From: Porites lobata
Lineage: Eukaryota > Cnidaria > Anthozoa > Scleractinia > Poritidae
Length of the DNA stretch: 64,000 nt
Assembly (NCBI GenBank): GCA_942486035.1
Contig: CALNXK010000081.1
Coordinates: forward strand, 552,001 to 616,000
Direction of reading: 5' to 3'
A program made the translations under genes and the position numbers. Below the pieces are notes generated by a model that searched no databases, was not told the origin of the DNA, and saw only the letters and a program-made list of their open reading frames with translations. Below are positions 34,701 through 49,700 of the stretch, one piece after another (the stretch's first letter is position 1; each line of letters starts with the position of its first letter).

Positions 34701-37700
34701 TTGTCCTTAAAAGCCAACACTTTCAAATTCCAATTCGATATTGAATGCATGGACAAGTTTCAGTGAGTTCATAAGAACTCCCAAGTGCTCCATGGGTAAA
34801 CAAAGCACAATTACTAAAGAATTACAGTTACAATAATTATTAATATTTTAATTTTGGTTGTGAAAATATGCAAGTTTCGTATTCCTGGGCGGCCTGGGCG
34901 AGTATTTGTTTTCGTGCAAAAGCAAGGCTAATGCAGGTCACTTCTTACCAAGAAGTACCAAGAAGATAAACAAACAGGTGAAAACTGCAGCTGAGTTGAC
35001 GGAAAACAAGGGAAATCTTAAACATTGAAATGTTGAAGAGGGTTTAAATCTAACTTACAAGCTTGAAAAAATCACAGATCTAAACCTGTTTAAATTTGCG
35101 TTCAATCTCATTCAAAACTGGCAAATGGATGCTTTACAAATTCATTTGATGGTGCTTATTTTTAGTTAGCAGTTATGGTAGAAGGAGATGAAAGTAGCTA
35201 GCTGAGGGTGGCTAACTAGTCGGCAGTTTTGGCCGGCTACCGGCCCTTATTGACAGCCCTGTACCTTCTATTTTAGTGGACATACTTGTCGAAATCCTGC
35301 AAGTTAAACGGAAACCTTTTTTCGGTTGACATTTTTCTAACGATACAAATTCAGAATCTTGAATTTGTACATTTGAAACAATAAAAAACTGCACAAGTAC
35401 GATTGGTGGATAAATGTCTATTCTTGTAGGACAGGGCAGACAGCCTGCGTACATTCCTTTCTCTGTAAGGAAGTTCAGTCGGTTTGAACAGAGATGACTT
35501 AAAATGAATAAGTTTATTAATACATTTAGCTTACTTTATTTATCAAAAATATTCAGTCACATGTAGAAAAACAACATACGCTCATTTCATTTAACAAGAA
35601 ATTAAACGCAGAATTTTATACCGACAATACACTGAGCAGTTTAAACTCCATTTAAGAGATATACACAAGAGTAAAACAGAAAAACAAGAAGTTTGAAAAT
35701 TCAAGGGAATGGGTAGAATATTGTTATTTTAACAAACTTTACCATTTTCAAACTTCAAAAGTTTACTTCTTGGTTTCGCTTTGTCGTTTTTTTTTTCATT
35801 TCTCTGTTATTATGACCAGCTCTACCACCAGTTTTGTTCATTGAAAACATATCCTTTTAGCTTACTGGTAAAGTTTAAGGTTTGAAATCTTACTGTTTTA
35901 ATGCTTTATATATTTTTTCATTGACTCAGCCGCAATTTACCTATGTTTGTTTTTGTTTTGACCAAGAAGTTGACCTGCATTAGCCTCGCAGTCATGCTAA
36001 GAAGTCTGTCATGTCCCAGGGCTGTCCAGGAATATGAAACTTGCCTATTTTACACAGTCAGATTGAAAAGAAAAAGAAAAATGCACTTTTATTTGGGTAT
36101 CAAAATTTGTTTAGTGCACATGTACTAATAGGGGAAACTGCTGTCAATTCAGGGTGCAAAGAAAGTCAGTTTCACAGCCTGCCATTCGCATGTACTAGCC
36201 AACAAGTCATTTCAACTAGCCCCAAAACCCTTTTTGATTAGCAGGATTGATTACCATCCTTCTGTAATTTGAATTTCCCAAAAACACAGCACTTGCCCAT
36301 CGGGCAAGTTAAGGACAAAAATCACTAGCCCGATAGCAAAATCCACCAGCCCCGGGCTATCGGACACGACTTTCTTTGCACGCTGCAATTTTTATGTCTC
36401 GTACTGGAGATGAGACAACCATTTTCTGGGTCATCTGAGCCATGCAAAGGTGTAACCGATTGCATGGCAAAGGCAATACCTTGACATCTCTCAGTTATTT
36501 TAAGACCTTGAGTGTTAGTCTGGCCCCGGGTATCTAGTTCGCGACACCATTCTCTGCAGTTGAGCTAATCCAGCCACGATTGATTAATGATTAATTGTGT
36601 TAATGTTCTCTGTTCAGGTTTCCCTAATACCAAGTCCTGATTTGGCCAGTCCTCGCAGTTTACCATCCCCTCCACCATCAAGAATCAGCACCAAGGCTCA
36701 ACCAACATCACAAGAATTAGTCGGCTCCAATGATCGTCGCTCAGGATCAGCAAATGAGTTGGACCTGTCACCTCGCCAAAGCAAACAAATCCCTCACATC
36801 CTAGGTAATAAGCTCATTATTATTGTAAAGGGATGCTATAATTATGCAACATATGTTAATTGCAACACCTCGCAAAGCTGTGATGAGGGGATGCAAAATG
36901 AATAAATTGAAACAAGACAAAACGTAAAATACCGTAAAATTCTGAAAATAAGCCCCTCCAAATATAAGCCCCCTAAACTCATAACACAGTGCAGCTAGAT
37001 GCAATGTCAAATTGAATGACATTAATTGGAGCTTAGTAGCTAGATCATTGGTAGGCAACTCTAAATACCATTTGGAGATTTGTTGTTTATTGGTTTTTCA
37101 CAGTGAAAATAGATCAGTTAATAGACCCTAGTTCTTAACCAATCAATGTTTGGGAAATGACTCATTGTAAAAAAAGGATTTTAAAAGCCTTGTTGCTTCT
37201 TACATGTATCTAAAACCCAGTTTTGTTTGTATTTATTACCAGATAAGTACAAGGACCGTCTGGATCGTTCAAGGAGAGACAGAAATCAGTCAAGTTTGCC
37301 ATCAAACTCATCAGATGGATTGATATCTATTCATCAGTCAAAGACAAGCCCTCATAACCAATCAGAGTCTAGCGAGCCAATTAGAAATGGTACAGGTGAG
37401 CACAGAAGACCAAGGAGTTCAGCTGCATTCCAGAATGGAACATCAAAGGATCCTTTGCCACTCTCAGGTACAAGCAGCATGGGTAGATATAGACAAAGCT
37501 CTCTTCAGGATCACACACCTGAGGCCGGGTACTTTGAAGGTCCAGCTGAAGGACTTGCTTCTGAGAGACATCCAAGACCTGACTTGGTTTCCTCCTCAAG
37601 TAAGTTGAAAAGAAACGCAAAACAAAACAAAAAAACAGTTTACTGTACCTTGCAGAAGCTTTTTTGAAGTAGAATGTGAAAAGCACTTTTTTCTTTAATA

Positions 37701-40700
37701 CAGTGGAACCCTGCCTTACGACCACCCTATTTTTATTTTATAAGACCACCTCGTTATTACGGCCATATTCTTTCAAACCAAACGTAAAAACCATTGAGTC
37801 ATTTTATTATTTTGAGGACCCCATTAATACGACCACCTCGTTATTACGACCAGGATTTTATGGCCCGACGGTGGTCACATTAACGGGGTTCCACTGTATG
37901 TGACTATGCTTGAATGCAGGATATGAAGCTTTGAGGCTGAGGTCAAAATAGGGGGTACCCTTAGCTTACCACTGTGTTGTCATTCAATATACTGTCTCTC
38001 AAATTTCAGGGGTTTCCACCCTGCGTCGTTATGACAGTGATGCTTCGATAACAGACTCTTCCTCAATGGTATCTGGCCCTCGGTCATCCGTGCTGTCCGA
38101 TGGGCGTTCTTCCATGGTGTCAATCACACAAGGTAGCTATGTTCCTGATTCATACTTGACAGATGGTTATGAGAGTGAACCATATCTAACAAGTATAGGA
38201 AGTTCAGCATCTAGAGCAGCCTTCAGATTGGGAAAAGATTCTCCAAAATCCAGGTGAGAGAAAAGCACTTTCCCTTAAGACACAAACTGCCTGGCTTGCT
38301 TCCTGTGTCAGAACCTAGTCCAGCTTTTGCCTCAAAGTTATGCATTTCTCTGAAAGGGTTTATGTAACAAGGGAACAAATTGTTACTGTTCCCAGTTATC
38401 CATATATATATACCAGGAATTATTAGCAAAATGGCGTACTTTTGCTTTGTAACTCCAAATATTGTACCTTTAGCCTCAGTATGTTTGGATTGTTTACAGT
38501 CACATTCCACAGGTTAGAGCATGGGCCCGGGTTGTTCAAATGTTGGATAGCACTATCCGCTGGATAAATCACCATCCAGTGGGTAAGTATTTGGGAAACC
38601 AGGAAACCAATGATTATGCTCTCTAGGGTTACAAATTCATCTAGTGGGTAGCGCTATTCACCTTTTGAACAACTGGGGCCGGATGAAAAAAAAAAAAAGA
38701 AAAAAGAAAAAAACAGCTCAAAGTTTCTCTAACCCTTAACACTATCCAGAATCAGGGGAAAATGTTTTGCTTTGTAATAATAAATTGATAAATAAAACAG
38801 TTTCTTTAGCCCTGTTGAAGGTGGCCTGTTAAGGAAATCTCCCTCTTAAAACTGGGATTGGCTCCATCCTGCTCCAGCACCGGACTGTGTGACTCACCTT
38901 TCAATTTTTTGTCTTTTCTGTAATGAAGTGATCGTCCATATTCTTCAACAATGGACTTAAGAAAACAAGTACTAACCCAGAAAAGCTTCCCTGAAATTGA
39001 TACTGTGGACTATGGCCATCACCCACCGCAGCGCTTCCTCTCTGTTCCTGATATACGTGTCGGTAGTGCTGCTTCAAAAAGTGCAAAACCCATTTCCGGG
39101 TCAAAAACTAAACTGGGGGTAAGTGTGAAAGATGACTTCTTTTGGATACTTCTGCAAAGTTGTTTTTTGTTCAGACAACTGAACAATAGAAATGCTGAAA
39201 ATGATATTGTTTTTATAATAATTATTAAAACAGAAAGCTTACATGTATTTGGCCCTGAAACTCCCATACTTATTACATAAATCAATGTTTACATAATCAG
39301 TCTGGTAGTCATGGGGTTCCAGATGTACAATTGGTTGATTTTTTGTTTCTCGTTGTAGAGTATTAATGTAAAGTTTTGATTTCTTCTGTAAATGTGTAGC
39401 AGCAAAGCTCAAATGCTTCTTGGAAAATAAAGAAGAATATATTTTACCAATAACGATTGTTAAAAAGAGATTTATAATGTTTACATTAATGTTGATCTTT
39501 GTGATCTTTTGTCTTTTGTCAGTCATTTGTAAACAATCGTTACTACATGTAAATAGTTATACATGTACTTTCACCAATCAGCGCTCGTTAACCAGATTCT
39601 TGACAAATCCATGTCAGCAGTATGGAAGTTTTTGGGGATGAATTGCAGACATCTCTCCTGCGAAAAGTCCCTAGTGGTGAGGAATGGGGAGAGATAACTG
39701 TATTTGCAGGCTTACTTCTTCTCTTATGCTAAGATTATGTAACATAACTTTGTTTTCTCATCCTTTTTCCAGGCTTTCTTTGGACCAGAGTTTGTTAAAG
39801 TAGCAGAAGATCCAAATCTATCAGTTGTCAACATTTCACCGGTAATTATTATTGTTACAGTACAACAGAACTACAAGTATATTAAAAGTAATTGTGCTTC
39901 AAAGGCAGTATTTCTTTGTAACATAATATATACTAAACCCATATGGGTAGGCATTTTTCAACCATGCAAAGTTCATGCCAAACAGAGAAAAGAATCATGA
40001 CTTAAATGTGTCCAAATTATAAATCAACTTGGCAGTCTAGATCTGTCTAACCAGGTTTGCGAGAAATGAAATAAAAAACATTTAGAATCGATGAAAGGAG
40101 AACGATAGTGAATACCAAATTTGTGTTGTATTCAGCTTCATGTTGAATTGTTTAAGGGAAAAAAGGCCTGGTTTTCATATGTTGGGAAATCCCAAACAAC
40201 TGGAAATTTTACTTTTTCTTGACTGTCCCAGATTTTGCTGACTAATGAAAACTTGAAATCATGGATTTCCCAGATGTTTTGGAATGGTTGGGACAGATTT
40301 TTTGGGCATTTCAAATGTTCTTAAGCAACACAGATTTTTGTGATGGTTGGTTCTCCAATTGCCTGGGATTTTCCCAGCGAGACTCATCAATCTGTTTGCT
40401 CATGCAGTTAAAATGTTTTATTTGCTTTAACATGTTTGTGATGCTTACCAGAGGAAAGCCGGTTCCATTCCACATGGCAGACGACTGGTCTCTGTAATTG
40501 TGCTTAATGGACAGAACCTCCAGATAATGATTGAGGTATATATCTATATAGTTTTCATTAATTTGTTGTTACTGTGGCTGTCTTGGTGGTCTAGAACAAC
40601 TGACTGTATCTCCCCTTGTACTAAACTATTTTTATGCAAATAATATGAAAAAATTGTATCGTACTGACTGCCAATTGGTCACCTTGCACCAACCATTAAT

Positions 40701-43700
40701 TTCAATTAAAATGATTCTTTTACTTGAGATTGTTTTACTTCTTATCAGCAGTGTTGCCAAAAATTTTGGAAGAAGGTGGGAATATGGAAAAAGTAGTAGG
40801 ATATTTGACCAGTTCACTATGTCTAATTAAGAAAATTCCAGCCCCTTGGAGCTTCATTAGTGCAACCGTAGGCCTCTTTTTGTGGAGGCGTGTGTGACTG
40901 AGTGGTTAACACCTCGAACTCCAGATCTGGAGGTCCGGGGGTTCAAGCCTCGCCCGTCGCGTTGTTTCCTTAGACAAGGAACTTTACTCCATTTTGTCTC
41001 CCTTCGACCAGGTGTATAAATGGGTACCGGCAACATAGTGCTGCGGGGTAACCCTGCAATGGACTAGCATCCTGTCCGGGGGGAGTAGCAATACTCCTAG
41101 GTGCTTCATGGTAATGAAACCAGGATAAGCTTCGGCCGTTTGGGCATTTGGCTCGTGAGCGCCTTTACCTTTTTAGGCCTTTGTTTAGAAGTTTAAAATC
41201 AACATTGCCTGTTATAAACTTGACACCTGTGATTGACGCAGTCAAAGAGTTTTTGGGATAGTTCTGTTTGAGTTTAAAAGTGGTAAAAATATCTGGGTTC
41301 TTTGGATTATTTTTCAGATATAAGCATTGCTTGTTTTTATGCTGGAGGCTGTTAAGCTAACTGAATGTTAATTGGTTCTTGCCATATCGCTCATGGTTTC
41401 AGTTTGTTTTTTAAGTTGAATAAAATGTCTGTAGTGATGTATGCTATCTCAAACTGTAAGAACTGAGGCATTAATCCAACAAATGACTGAAAATTGAAAT
41501 TTATTCACCTTGTTTATAAATTTCTGGTTAAATGATTCATTCTTTGTTCAACTTTTGAATAATTTCATTCAATTTTCCAGGCCAACGCTACCACCCAAGT
41601 GTTGTTTGATCAAGTAATCAAGTACCTAGGATTAACAGAGAAGTTTTTCTTTGGCTTGACTCAGCTACAAGGTGTGAAGATAGTCTTATTAGAGTCTCTT
41701 TTTGACCATTGGTAATTCTGTATCCCTGAGTTTGATCATCTGATTTCAATTTATTTCTCAGATGAGGAACACATATTTTTAGACTTGGATGTAAAACTAG
41801 CAAAGTACGCCCCACCAAAATGGAAAGAAGAGGTATCGCTTTTTGTATTAGGTTAAAATGTTAACTTTTGAATTTTTTTCTTGTATTTCAGATAATATTA
41901 TTGTTCAAAAGCTCTCATCCTTTTCATTCTTTGATTTTTTTTTTTCTGTCAAAGGTAAAACTTCCTACAGCACCCACAGAGCAGTTTGTTTTGTACTTCA
42001 AAGTTAAATTTTATGTGGAAAACATTGCTCTTTTAAGGTTAGTACTTTCTTCCAATCCCAGATTGTCTGAGCAACATGCATATACCTGCCAACTTTTTCT
42101 GAGATATAAGCGTGAGATTTTTATCCTGGGAGTACTGGGATTTTTGAAGACGACACGATCATTTCCGAAGATTCCCGAAGAAGTCCGGAGTTTTCCGAAG
42201 TCTTCCGAAGACGTCCGAAGTCTGCCGAAGGCGAAGTTTTCACTTGCTTTTCACTTCAAAAATCAGAGATCGCGAGGAAGGTATTGTCATTTATTCATTT
42301 TACACATGGTTTTCTTTCCTTACATGGGTCTGTGTTAACATATTTTTGGAAATTGTGTCAAGCAAGACGGCAGCAACTCACATTTTTCAATCAGGCGTGA
42401 GAAATTGGCCCGCAAGCGTGAGCTGGCGTGAGATCGAAGTTTTCAACTCGTAGGCGTGAGACTCACGCCTAAGGCGTGAGAGTTGGCAGGTATACATGCA
42501 TCATAAAGAAGAATTGGGTCAAGTCTTTGTAAACTGCTTACCGGTATGCTAATGGGAAACAGATATCGTTTACATTGTGCACTTTAATAATCATGAAAAT
42601 CTTGCTGCGGTCCCAAAGAATGTTTGGAACCAGAGAGAAATGTGGAATGTGGAGCGCATGTATATAAAGGAGACAAAAATTGTCAATCTGTTTTTGGACT
42701 TTCATCAAAGAATTTGGTTGTTGTTTGTCCAAATAGTTTTGTCCAACATGCAAAGTAATAAAGTGAATGTACTTGTTCTAGATACTTTTGGGTGTTTTTC
42801 TATTTTGAATGTGTCATTAATAAACTATGCCAGCTGTATTCATGGTTGTCAGAAAGTTTTGTAGTAGACGGCTGAGTTGTCAAAGTAAGCGGTCAGTCCA
42901 GGGATACTATATTAATTTTAAAAAATGCCATCTGTAACGAAATGCTAAGCTGAGTAGTCGGCCAATACTAACCAAGTACGCAGCGATTTTCACCGGCAGC
43001 CGGCTATTTTTGACAACCCTGTGTATTTATTATTGATGCAAAATGTTTACTTTTTTAAATTTTATTATTAGATGTAAAGTTATTATAACCTCATTGCAAT
43101 TCAATTCAGATACAGTTCACCCATCCTGTTGTTGTATAGCACCAGAGCTCCACTTGTCCAATTGAGACAGATCCTCTTGAATATTTTCTTCTCTGAATGG
43201 CCGTAAACTTTAACTTGTTTGGATACCCCATGAAATGATGTTAAATGCTAAAGTTTTTGAAATCCTTTCTTATGTGTGCAATTCTTTTTATAGCTATCGG
43301 AAGACAGTTCATCAGTTTTACCTGCAGCTAAGACAGGACATCTTAAATGGCCAGCTTTATTGCCATGAAGAAGCATCCTTTGTTCTTGGTGGACTCGCAC
43401 TACAAGCTGAGACTGGAGACTACAATGAAGCCCTTGGTTATGAATATTTTCTTCCAGAACATTACATTCCAAGCAAGGTAAAGCTCTTCTCTTTGTTGGC
43501 GCTCATTTTTGTCATAACGTCTTGCAGCTACAGCAAATCTACATGTAAAGTAATCTACCAAGTATCAAAATAATGTGCTCTCTGTGTGATGCTTTTATGT
43601 TCATTTCCAATGGGCATTTAGTTGTTGTGTGAAAGCTGACAAGTCTAGCCTCCCATGCACAGGGTGCAAAGAAAGTCATTTTTACAGCTTGCCATTCGGG

Positions 43701-46700
43701 CAAGCTGAAGCTAACATTAAATGTTACTAGCCAAACATCATTTCAACTAGCCCCAAACACGTTTTGATGAGCCAGGGCTTCTGATATTTCGCGGAAAAAA
43801 AAGCAAAATTCCACGGGATTTTTGCAGAGAAAAGTCAAATTTCGAAGGATTTTCAGAGGTAAATTCTTAGAAAAATCGGCCGATTTCATGGGAAATTTCG
43901 GGGGAAACTTTGTCAAGAAACAATCAGTAAAAAGCAGCCAGTTTCGCTGGATTTTTGTTGGCAAATTTCCCTAAAATCGATCAATTTTGCGTCGATATGA
44001 CCAGCGTTGTTTAACGTTTTTTTTAACAGGGATAATCATTTATTTGCTCTTTCAACAACAGTTCGCTTGAGAAATGAGCGAATGCTAAAGGTATTAACAT
44101 TATGGTTAGTGCCCAGTTTTTTGCAACATTAATCTAAGAACGCCTGGTAGTTTTGGGACGTTGTTTATTCATTGTAGTGATGAAGTTTCAAGATAAATTT
44201 GGACGTTTGGGGTGAATAAAACAGGTCTAGTAGCCAAGATAAGTATTAAATATGTTTTGCCAACATTTATTTGGAAATATTTCTGGCGGATTTTGCGGTA
44301 TTTCGCGTTTTTTTGGGAATTTCGCGGAATTTCGCGGAAGTACCTGAATTTTGCAGGTCCGTGACCGCACGAAATATCAGAAGCCCTGATGAGCAGATGG
44401 ATTTCACAGTTCTTCTGTAATTTGAATTCCGCAAAGAAACTTCACATGCCCATCGGGCAAGCTAATAACAGAATTCACCAGCCTGATAGCAAAGTCCACC
44501 AGCCCCGGGCTATCGGACACTACTTTCTTTATACGCTGCACACAGATGTTCTTTTGGCTCATCAGGCAATCCTCCATAACTTTCTTGGGGAAGGAACAGG
44601 TGACAAAGCCCAAAGAACATCTGCACGGGAGGCTATGACAAGGGCTACTCTGAAATGAAGCAGGAGAGGTGGTTGTGATGACTTCATCAAGCTGGCATTT
44701 CCACATGCAATAGAGGATAGAGTTTTAGGAACAAACAAATTTTGAGTTTTTAATCTTCAGGGTTTGTACAGGTCATGGAAAACCTGGAAAGTGATGGAAT
44801 TTAAGAATTTCATTTTCAGGGCCTGGAAAGTCGTGGAATTTAATTGTCGGTCCTTGAAAGTCATGGAAAATCAAAGTTTTGTTTAATAGTTTACCGGTAG
44901 TGACTGCAGATGGCAAAGCAAGGACAATGTAAGATAGAGAGGAGTAATTAAAGAGCGCAAATGGCACCCATTTTGGTAGACACCAGAGTCTGTGTCTGTT
45001 GAGTTGCTTAAGGTCAAAAAATACCCCCAAACTAGGAAAATTGTGAAAGTTTTTGAAAGTGACAACTAAACCTAGGGTCATGGAAAACTTGAAAAGGCCA
45101 TGGAAAAAGTCACGGAAACTCATGGAATTTGAACAGCTCAAAAGAGTACAAACCTATACCCAATTTGTAATGTTCCATAGTTCTCAATTTGTTGCGATAA
45201 GCATGTTTCAGTTAATTATTTTAGTTACTGTCAGTAATCCTTTTAATAATCACATTGTTGAAATATAAAATTACTACAGGTATATTAATATAATAATAAA
45301 ATCATTATTATTGACATTTATAGTGACTGCCAACAAAGTGTTTTATTTTGTTACAGATCGTTGATAAAGTTTCAGTTGATCATGCCTTAAAGCAGCTGCC
45401 ACATTTCCACAAAGATTTTCATGGTCTTACAGATGAACAGGCAGAGCTTGAATTTATAAAGGAAGCTCAAAAACTTCAAGAATATGGAGTGCATTTCTAC
45501 AAAGTGCAGAAAAAGTTAGAAGCATTAGGAAAGGTGAGATATTGTTAATTAGTTTTGTTGTGCTTGTTCATCTACCCTGTATGTCATTGTGTGTTTCACC
45601 AAATGTGAACTGGGGGATTGGTGTGAAGTAAAACCACAGTAACTAATTAGCCTGGGCAAGGGATAGCCTTCACTACAGATGAAACTAAACCTCAGGGATA
45701 AGTCTGTCGGCAGGCCAAAGCCAAAATCCTTGTTCTAGGCCTTCACCTGTGTACCAGGATTTCAGGTTGATCAGGTTGAAGGGAAATTTGAAATTTACTT
45801 TGGGTAGTCCGAACGTACAAGAACCTTGGTGCTGCTCTCACAGTCATTACTGTCCTGGGGTAGATTAGGCCTGAGACACAGGCTAACCGAGGAACAGCCA
45901 CACAAGTCCCATAGTTCCATGGCGACACTGTGATCAGTGCTCATTGGCCTGCAAGTAAGCTCTCCAGGGGTCTCTGGCCCAGCCCTGTAGCCCCGCTGCT
46001 TCACATATGATGGCTCCCTGCCCATCAGTAGCAAGAGTGTTTCTGATCTGTTCCAAAAATCTATAAATGTACGTGTAGAGATTTAGAAATGTTTTTCAGT
46101 CATTCATGTGTTTAGCCCATTTAGTTGTGTTAAGGGAGAAAGGTTCTTTGGTTAAAATTGGTGCTTTAGACGTTTGTTAAAGCTTTTTATTAAATTTGTG
46201 TAATAACGTTTTATTTCATCTGTTTTCTTTCAACAGTCCAGGAAAAAAGGCTTAGAAGCAGTGTGGATTGGAATTTGTATCCGTGGAGTCACTGTTTATG
46301 AGGTAATGATAATCATTTTTAATGATTTGGAGGACCAAAAAAAATAACCAACAACTAGGCCTTTTAAGTTGTGTTACTTGCTGGATTTTGCTTGGAACAT
46401 TATCTTTCCAATTTTTTTCACATTTTAAAAGCCCAAATTTGTGTGAATGAAATGTCTAGAATGTTATGAATCGAAATTAATTATTTTGAAATCAAACTGA
46501 TCTTTTCTGTTCTGTTATTTCTTATTTTAGACACGGGGGCATTTAAAATTTCCAACCCACAGACATTCTTGGCCTATGACAAAGAAGCTGTCATTCAAGG
46601 TACATGTGTGGACAGTTGCTGTTTTGTTTTTCAACTTCATTGTCAGGCTTGTTATTTAACTTGAACAAGAATTTTGCAACTCATTTGTTTCAGAAAAAGA

Positions 46701-49700
46701 AGTTTTTTATAGAGCCAAGAGGGAATCCTGAATTACCAAAGATGACATTTTATACAAATCATTATAAAAAGTAAGTGCCCAAAATGATTGCTCTTTTTCA
46801 ATCAATGTGATCATCCACTAACTTAAAAGTGAGTTGATGCATTTGTGATGATAATTTATATAATTATTGTTGCAAAATAAAGAACTTGCTATTTTTTCTC
46901 AACTTTTTGGTTTTGTTTGCTTGTTTGTTTGTTTTTAGGGCCAGATATCTTCTCCAGATGAGTCAAGCATTTCACAGATTTCAGATGAAGATGAAAACAA
47001 AGATGGCCATTCTCGACCAAGAAATGTCTCTTGGTAATTTAGTATTTACTTGCCAAGTACCCCGTGACACATACAGTACTGTGTTAATATGTTTAGCAAA
47101 TTATCAAACTTCTTGACAGATTGATTGATGCTTTTCATTTCCATTCCTTAAAATTGGCTTTGTGGTTAAATGTGCAATAACGGGACTACTACATTAATTT
47201 TAAGCTTTGGTTTCACCTTGCGATATTAATGATTGTTTTTTTAATTGTTATTAGTTGTTGTCTTTTGTTGCTTTTTTTTAAAAAATGCTTTCAATAGCAA
47301 ATGGCATTTTTGATAAAGAGGTGAAAAGTTGGCTTGAGGATTTTTGGTTTAAATGCTTTACGAGTTGAATTGCCTTGCTGCTTTTAGGTTTGTTTTATGT
47401 GTAAATATGCAGAGTATATAAAATGAACTATGATCCTACTTTCTTAGATGAACCAGAGCCCAGAGTAGAGAATGGCTTTGTAGAACCAGCAGCCTATCAG
47501 CGGTCACCATACAGGAGGTCCGGCAGTGAACCTTCTGTCCAGCCAATGATTTCTCATCCTCAAGCGAGCCAGTCTAGGAGACAGTCAAGCTTCGAAAACA
47601 AGCGGGTACCCAGTGATGTACTCCAGAGTCTTTCGACAGATTACCAAAGTAATGCAAGGAGACGATACTCTGCCAGTAGTGAGTCTGACAGCAGCTCAAT
47701 GTACCAAACATCCAATGGTCCATCACCACGGAAACTCTCTGATACATCACCACGGCAACTGTCACAGGACGTGGATGAAGAGCGGGATGTTGACGTGCCT
47801 TATGTGATCGGTCAGTTTAAGTTGGAAAACAAGCTTTACCGTAAACCTTTCTTTCTTGACAGGGCATCAACTTTTAGTGTAAATAGCAAGGGAAGGTTAC
47901 CAAAGAAATCAAATCTTAAAAGGGCTGTTTCAACTTCAAGACATAGTTTGAAAAGTCATTCTTCTCATTCTGTCATTTATGAGGAAATACCTTTATAATG
48001 AGACAGTCATGTCAGTTAAAACAAATCAAATTGGTTTTTATAGAACTGATTTCTTTATTTCCTAAAATTCCATTTTCTGTGTCTAGTAGTTCACTCCTTC
48101 TCTGTTCTATTAATGTACTTCGTAGTTTTCAGTTTGTATTATAACTGGCCCTTTATGCATCTTTAAGTATACTATACCATTTCCAATGTCTCCTCAATGA
48201 CTTTTCTTTCTTTTTTTCTCGAGAAAAAAGGCTTCTAATAGTTAACCTCATTAAATCCTGCATGTTCTTGCAGTGTAATCACTTTTTTTCCTTTCTCTTA
48301 GTGTCACTGATAAGGTTATTCTCTCTTCAGTGCCTATTGATTTATCTGTGGTTAGACCTCATGGATACCTTAAAACAACTTTCTCTTTTTCATATTGGGA
48401 TGTACACTACTAGTATGTAGACCTGCCTTCTACTAACTTTTTCATGAGTGGTTTTCATACTTGTCATTAATATCATGTTGATATTATGAGAATTTTATGT
48501 GCCCATGAAAGGTTTTGATCTCAATATTTAGGCCAGCAATGCGAAAATGCAACCTTTACACTGACAGCTGTGTTGATCTTGTAACTAAATACTGTTAGTT
48601 CTACAGACTAAATCACTTCTGCATTACTCATGTCACATCTGTATGATCATATTTTTTAATATTTTTGTGTGTGTGGCAGTTATGCTCAGGATGTAACTCC
48701 TGTTTGTCTTTTTTCCATGCAAATTATTCTCAAATTCTTCTGTGTGCTATCAGTATGTTGAGACGGTACATGCACATGCATGGAAGTGTTGTTTGTTTTC
48801 TATCTAAGCAAGGCATCCATTCCCAATTGAATACTTTATGTCCTTCCTTAGCTTCTTATGCAGACATTCTTAAGGGGTTCGTAATGTATTCCTGGGCCAT
48901 GAATGTTCATGCGGCAGGCATGCTTCACAACCCCCCAGGAATGTCTGCCTAGGAGGCTAGATCTTCATATCACTCTTTCTTGCTACTTATTAAACAAAAC
49001 TTTAGCATCTCTAATGGCTTTGGTGTCTTTTGTCTGTTTTTCTTTTCCTTTATGGCCTGATCTTCACCATCGTTCTTCGTGCAACTACATTATAGACACT
49101 GGCTGCACATACCTCAGTTTTCTTTCACTCAAAATGCAGCCTGAACCTAGTCTTTCCTTCCTTCCTTCCTTCCTTCCTTCCTTCCTTTTTGGCCTTTCTT
49201 CCTCCCTCCCAGGTCGCCCAAGAGCCATGATCTGCTGTTCCGCAGTTACCCCGGGGCTGGATTGAATGTGAATGCAGTCTGCAACTTCTCACACATTTAC
49301 AAATGGCTTTTCTTTAGTTTTCTCAGGTCTGTTTTATATTTTATTGTTTCCTCCAAAGAAGACATTTGAGACATTTTCTTCCTAAATATCGGGGTATCCC
49401 TCTTTTTGATTGTCTCAGATTAAAGTTTGCCTTTAAACAACAACAAAAAACATTCATGCAATTCTTGAGCGTTTTTTTTTCTTTTTGCTGCAAGCCCTAA
49501 TTAATTAAGTTGTAGACTATACTCAGGCAAATGACATCACTTCATTCTTTTCCTTTATTACTACATTTCTGCCTTAAAGTAAACCAGTTACAGATCCAAC
49601 ATTTCAGAGTGGAAATTTTTATTACATAGCTTATTTGTCACATTACCATCACCCCTCCCCCCACCCTCTCCCTTCCTTTCCCCACGCTACCAGCCTTGTG

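Larger units (their letters stand above)
43645..44635. mobile_element. Outer element of a three-level nest ('cctcccatgca' family)
   Basis: TAGCCTCCCATGCA at the left and the complement TGCACGGGAGGCTA at the right, with CAGATGTTCTTTTGG / CCAAAGAACATCTG inside, are the arms of the short palindromic family seen at 10913 and 48847. The element at 43660-44538 interrupts its left arm. ptpn13 intron 17. Confidence 0.65.

Noticed and set aside
36597..36905. Separate small gene with ATG at 36597
   Set aside because: The coding part is ptpn13 exon 8 (36618-36804) bounded by AG and GT; the ATG is intronic.
41868..42338. 156-codon ORF covering ptpn13 exon 16
   Set aside because: Only the part 41955-42037 is coding in this frame; the rest is intron and the transposon at 42081-42494.
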